Assembly (NCBI GenBank): GCA_035308345.1
Contig: DATGGW010000539.1
Coordinates: forward strand, 1-8,210
Direction of reading: 5' to 3'
DNA from: CF-113 sp035308345
GTDB lineage: Bacteria > Chloroflexota > Ktedonobacteria > Ktedonobacterales > Ktedonobacteraceae
DNA length: 8,210 nucleotides
Part shown: positions 5,796 through 8,210 of the stretch, piece by piece
How the letters are laid out: each line of letters begins with the position of its first letter
How positions within the stretch are numbered: the first letter of the stretch is position 1
Made by a program: the position numbers and the translations under genes
The notes under the pieces: model-generated
Told to the model about the DNA's origin: nothing
Seen by the model: only the letters and a program-made list of their open reading frames with translations
Databases searched by the model: none

Positions 5796-5801
5796 GGGAG
5801 G
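5796..5801 (+). promoter_or_regulatory. Probable glcE ribosome binding site with long spacing
   Basis: GGGAGG is the only good Shine-Dalgarno sequence near the glcE ATG (5815), but it is 13 nt away, longer than optimal. It directly follows the REP-like hairpin at 5771-5795, whose folding would leave the site single-stranded at the base of the stem. An AGGTGGAG further upstream (5750-5757) precedes ATG TAG at 5769, which encodes nothing. Confidence 0.45.
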
Positions 5802-5814
5802 CTCGTATACTGTA

Positions 5815-7149
5815 ATGACGGAGATAGAAACATTTCTAGCCGACCTGCAACAATTCATGCCCTCGCTGCCCATCATCAGCGAACCTGGTGCTCTGCAGGA
5901 CTACACCATCGATGGCATTTTGCCGCGCCTGGTTGTCACACCTGACAACAAAGAGCAGGTGGCGCAAGTCACCGCGCTTGCCAGCCAGCACGGGCTGACC
6001 CTGCTCGCGCGTGGAGGAGGTTCGCGCATGAACCTGGGCGGCATTCCCGAACAGGTCGATGTCCTGCTTGAAACACACCATATGACACGCCTGCTCGAAC
6101 ATGAAGCCCCCGATCTGACCTGTCATGTCGAAGCCGGCATCACGCTGGCCGCGCTGCAAGCGCAACTGGCGACCAAGAGTCAATGGGTCGCGCTCGATCC
6201 CCCCGATAGCTCGCAAGCCACGCTGGGAGGCATCCTGGCCTCCAATGCCAGCGGCCCCAAACGCCTGCGCTACGGTACAGCCCGCGATTTAGTCATCGGC
6301 CTGCACGTTGTACAGGCTAGTGGTGAGATTGCGCGCAGCGGCGGTCGCGTCGTTAAAAATGTGGCCGGTTACGATCTGAACAAACTGTACATCGGCTCGC
6401 TGGGAACGCTGGGTATCATCGTGGAAGCCAACTTCAAGCTGCAACCCGTGCCCGCTGACGAACGAACTTTGCTGCTCACCTTCGCCAACGCGCAAGATGC
6501 CACACAAACGGTGGTTGCTCTGCTAAGTTCTCTCTTGATACCGAGCGCCATCGAGTTGATCGACCCGGCGGCAGCCAGCGACATGTGCGATTTCTTCGGG
6601 CTGCATCTGCCAACCGATGGCTATACCCTGGCGGTCGATTTTGAGGGCAATCCCTCGACGATTGACCGCTCGATAGACGAAGCCCGTTTGCTTGCGCGTA
6701 AAGCGGGCGCTTTGATGGGAGACGACCTGGCCGGTAAAGAGCAGACCCAGTTCTGGCAGGCGGTGCGCGAGCACACACGCGGCACAGTCACCTGCAAAGT
6801 GACCATCCTGGTAACGCAGATCGCCGCGTACCTGCAAACCATCAGCAGCGTTTGCCACACCCATCGACTGGAAGCCGCCGTCACCGGGCATGCCGGCAAC
6901 GGCATACTTTACGTAGAACTGCGCCCCGGCGATGCTACTCCCCGGCTGATCGAGGCCATCGCGGAACTGCGGCAACATGCGCAGGCGGCGCGCGGCAGCC
7001 TGGTGGTAGAACGCTGCCCCGTTGAACTCAAACGCAGCATCAACGTATGGGGCGAGCCTGGCGCGGATTTTTATTTAATGCAGCGTCTCAAACAACGCTT
7101 TGACGCACAGGGAACGTTTGTCAAAGGGCGTTTCGTGGGAGGGTTGTAA
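5815..7149 (+). CDS. glcE: Glycolate oxidase FAD-binding subunit GlcE
   Basis: This is the second FAD-binding (PCMH) subunit of a glycolate oxidase-type complex, 444 residues from the chosen ATG and longer than the roughly 350-residue E. coli GlcE. FAD-site motifs are LARGGGSRMNLGG (64-76), LGGILASNASGPKRLRYG (137-154), and GGRVVKNVAGYDLNKLY (176-192) followed by GSLGTLGII (194-202). The C-terminal region has GHAGNGILYV (358-367), matching the GHAGDG-like motif of GlcD, and ends FVKGRFVGGL, where relatives typically have NPGRF. The in-frame TTG at 5746 is rejected because it has no ribosome site and would translate the REP hairpin. The ATG at 5815 follows GGGAGG by 13 nt. The gene probably forms an operon with glcD upstream and the methyltransferase gene, which begins 2 nt after its stop. 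No GlcF (Fe-S subunit) is in the window. Confidence 0.9.
   Translation: MTEIETFLADLQQFMPSLPIISEPGALQDYTIDGILPRLVVTPDNKEQVAQVTALASQHGLTLLARGGGSRMNLGGIPEQVDVLLETHHMTRLLEHEAPDLTCHVEAGITLAALQAQLATKSQWVALDPPDSSQATLGGILASNASGPKRLRYGTARDLVIGLHVVQASGEIARSGGRVVKNVAGYDLNKLYIGSLGTLGIIVEANFKLQPVPADERTLLLTFANAQDATQTVVALLSSLLIPSAIELIDPAAASDMCDFFGLHLPTDGYTLAVDFEGNPSTIDRSIDEARLLARKAGALMGDDLAGKEQTQFWQAVREHTRGTVTCKVTILVTQIAAYLQTISSVCHTHRLEAAVTGHAGNGILYVELRPGDATPRLIEAIAELRQHAQAARGSLVVERCPVELKRSINVWGEPGADFYLMQRLKQRFDAQGTFVKGRFVGGL
7137..7142 (+). promoter_or_regulatory. Ribosome binding site for the methyltransferase, inside the glcE end
   Basis: GGGAGG overlaps the last glcE codons and lies 9 nt before a CTG at 7152. 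This spacing is ideal for initiation at that codon and suggests translational coupling with glcE termination (TAA 7147-7149). The next usable codon, TTG at 7164, would be 21 nt away. Confidence 0.5.
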
Positions 7150-7151
7150 AA

Positions 7152-8210
7152 CTGGAAAATAAGTTGCTCGTCACGGCGCAGCCAGAGTTTTTGCAAGCAG
7201 CGTTGCATGAACTACGACGCCTTGACATCACTATGAAAAGCGAACGCTTGTTAGCGCCAGATATTGCCCTGTGCGAGACAACCGATGTTGTCGCTTTGAT
7301 GCGCCTGGCAGCAGAACAACGTCCCATCTTTGCGCGGCATCTCGCGCCGGTGCAAACAGTAATACCCTTGAACAACACCGAATATGACGTGGGCGCGCTG
7401 GCTATCGCTATCGCCGACCTGCCAACGTTCGCCATGCTGGAACAGGGGCAGCCTTTCGCGGTGCAATCACGCTTCGCGCAAAGTGGCGAGGACGGCGCTT
7501 TCATCAAGCGCGTCTATAGCAGCGGCTATCTCAACCAGCAGCTAGCCCTGGCTTTAGCGGAAGAGACGGGCGCGGTAGAGTCGATCAAGAAGCCGCAGAT
7601 CGTCGTCTCGTTACTCTGCGTGGAGATGGAGGCCTACGCGGGCATCTCGCTCGCCAGGAATAATTTGAGCGACTGGGCCGGAGGCATGCGGCACTTCGCG
7701 CAGCTGCCCGAGCAGATCAGCCGCGCCGAATTTAAGCTGCTGGAAGCATTAGAAACATTCGGCGTATCTCTATCGGAGAGCGGCGACGCGCTCGATCTCG
7801 GCGCCGCTCCCGGTGGTTGGACGCGCTTGCTATTGGAAGCTGGCATGCGCGTTGTCGCCGTCGATCCGGCCAGACTCGATCCACGCCTGCATGGACGCCT
7901 GGAACACTATCGCGGTTACGCCGAAGACTACCTTGCAGACGCGCTCAAAAGACGCAAGAAGTTCGATGTGATCGCTAACGACATGCGCATGGATGCGCGC
8001 GAGTCAGCGCGTTTGCTGGTAGAAGCCCGGCCGTGCCTGCGCCCCGATGGCTTCATTATCAGCACGCTCAAACTGCCGCACGCGGCCATCGATATCGATC
8101 CATCAAGAAATTTGAAAGAAGCCCTGCGCATACTCGACCGGCATTTTGCCGTAGTGCATGCCAAACAGTTGTTTCACAATCGTCAGGAAGTCACCGTTAT
8201 CGCTGCTAAG
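7152..8210 (+). CDS. RlmM/FtsJ-like 2'-O-ribose RNA methyltransferase, 3' partial
   Basis: An open frame of 353 codons runs to the window end without a stop. The C-terminal half is an FtsJ/RrmJ Rossmann methyltransferase. Its SAM motif is LDLGAAPGGW (214-223), followed by VVAVDPA, and it has the K-D-K-E catalytic set of 2'-O-ribose methyltransferases: Lys195 (AEFK), Asp277 (NDM), Lys307 (STLK) and Glu346 (RQEV). The roughly 190-residue N-terminal part (LLVTAQPEF at the start, then FIKRVYSSGY) fits the THUMP-like region of RlmM, which methylates the 2'-O of C2498 in 23S rRNA in E. coli. RlmM is therefore the best relative, though the exact target is inferred. There is no ATG or GTG near the expected start. 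CTG at 7152 has a well-placed GGGAGG; TTG at 7164 is the alternative. With E346 reached, only a short C-terminus should be missing. Confidence 0.85.
   Translation, partial: MENKLLVTAQPEFLQAALHELRRLDITMKSERLLAPDIALCETTDVVALMRLAAEQRPIFARHLAPVQTVIPLNNTEYDVGALAIAIADLPTFAMLEQGQPFAVQSRFAQSGEDGAFIKRVYSSGYLNQQLALALAEETGAVESIKKPQIVVSLLCVEMEAYAGISLARNNLSDWAGGMRHFAQLPEQISRAEFKLLEALETFGVSLSESGDALDLGAAPGGWTRLLLEAGMRVVAVDPARLDPRLHGRLEHYRGYAEDYLADALKRRKKFDVIANDMRMDARESARLLVEARPCLRPDGFIISTLKLPHAAIDIDPSRNLKEALRILDRHFAVVHAKQLFHNRQEVTVIAAK

Noticed and set aside
5746..5814. Upstream TTG start for glcE
   Set aside because: There is no ribosome site before it, and it would translate through the REP-like hairpin to give residues unlike the family.
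4423..6978. Antisense open frames of 66-179 residues opposite glcD and glcE
   Set aside because: These are shadows of GC-rich coding sequence; the sense frames carry clear FAD-enzyme motifs.

Overview
The window looks like a piece of a bacterial chromosome of the Chloroflexota, most likely a Ktedonobacteria-type organism. This is inferred from the moderately GC-rich sequence, the gene styles and the abundant GTAG-headed hairpin repeats; no 16S or other marker is present, so the taxon is an inference. It holds housekeeping and metabolic genes interrupted by a repeat-rich island.

Layout. (1) 2-1150: the end of a folate gene whose frame runs from the C-terminus of FolK (HPPK) straight into a complete FolE2/MptA-type GTP cyclohydrolase, a probable bifunctional fusion. 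(2) 1163-1251: a degenerate pair of REP-like hairpins. (3) 1370-2862: three closely spaced + strand genes: ribosome silencing factor rsfS, a 60-residue membrane protein, and a secreted lamin-tail-domain protein with a C-terminal membrane anchor. (4) 2884-4065: a repeat island centred on a minus-strand REP-associated tyrosine transposase (RAYT, 3159-3662). On each side lies a near-identical inverted pair of REP units with the same 27-nt spacer. Each pair is followed on its right by a tail of short tandem units sharing the core GCCATGYCCC. (5) 4228-7149: glcD and glcE, two FAD-binding subunits of a glycolate oxidase-type dehydrogenase, separated by 117 nt that contain a solitary REP-like hairpin. 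(6) 7152-8210: an RlmM/FtsJ-like 2'-O-ribose methyltransferase that runs off the window, with a likely non-AUG start coupled to the end of glcE.

The unifying signal is the repeat family. Units in three intergenic sites outside or beside the transposase gene have the same design: a GTAG tetranucleotide, then a short hairpin with a CTCGC-like loop. That is the architecture known for REP elements processed by RAYT enzymes in Proteobacteria. The island therefore reads as a self-contained REP/RAYT system, with scattered daughter copies between folE2 and rsfS and inside the glcDE operon.
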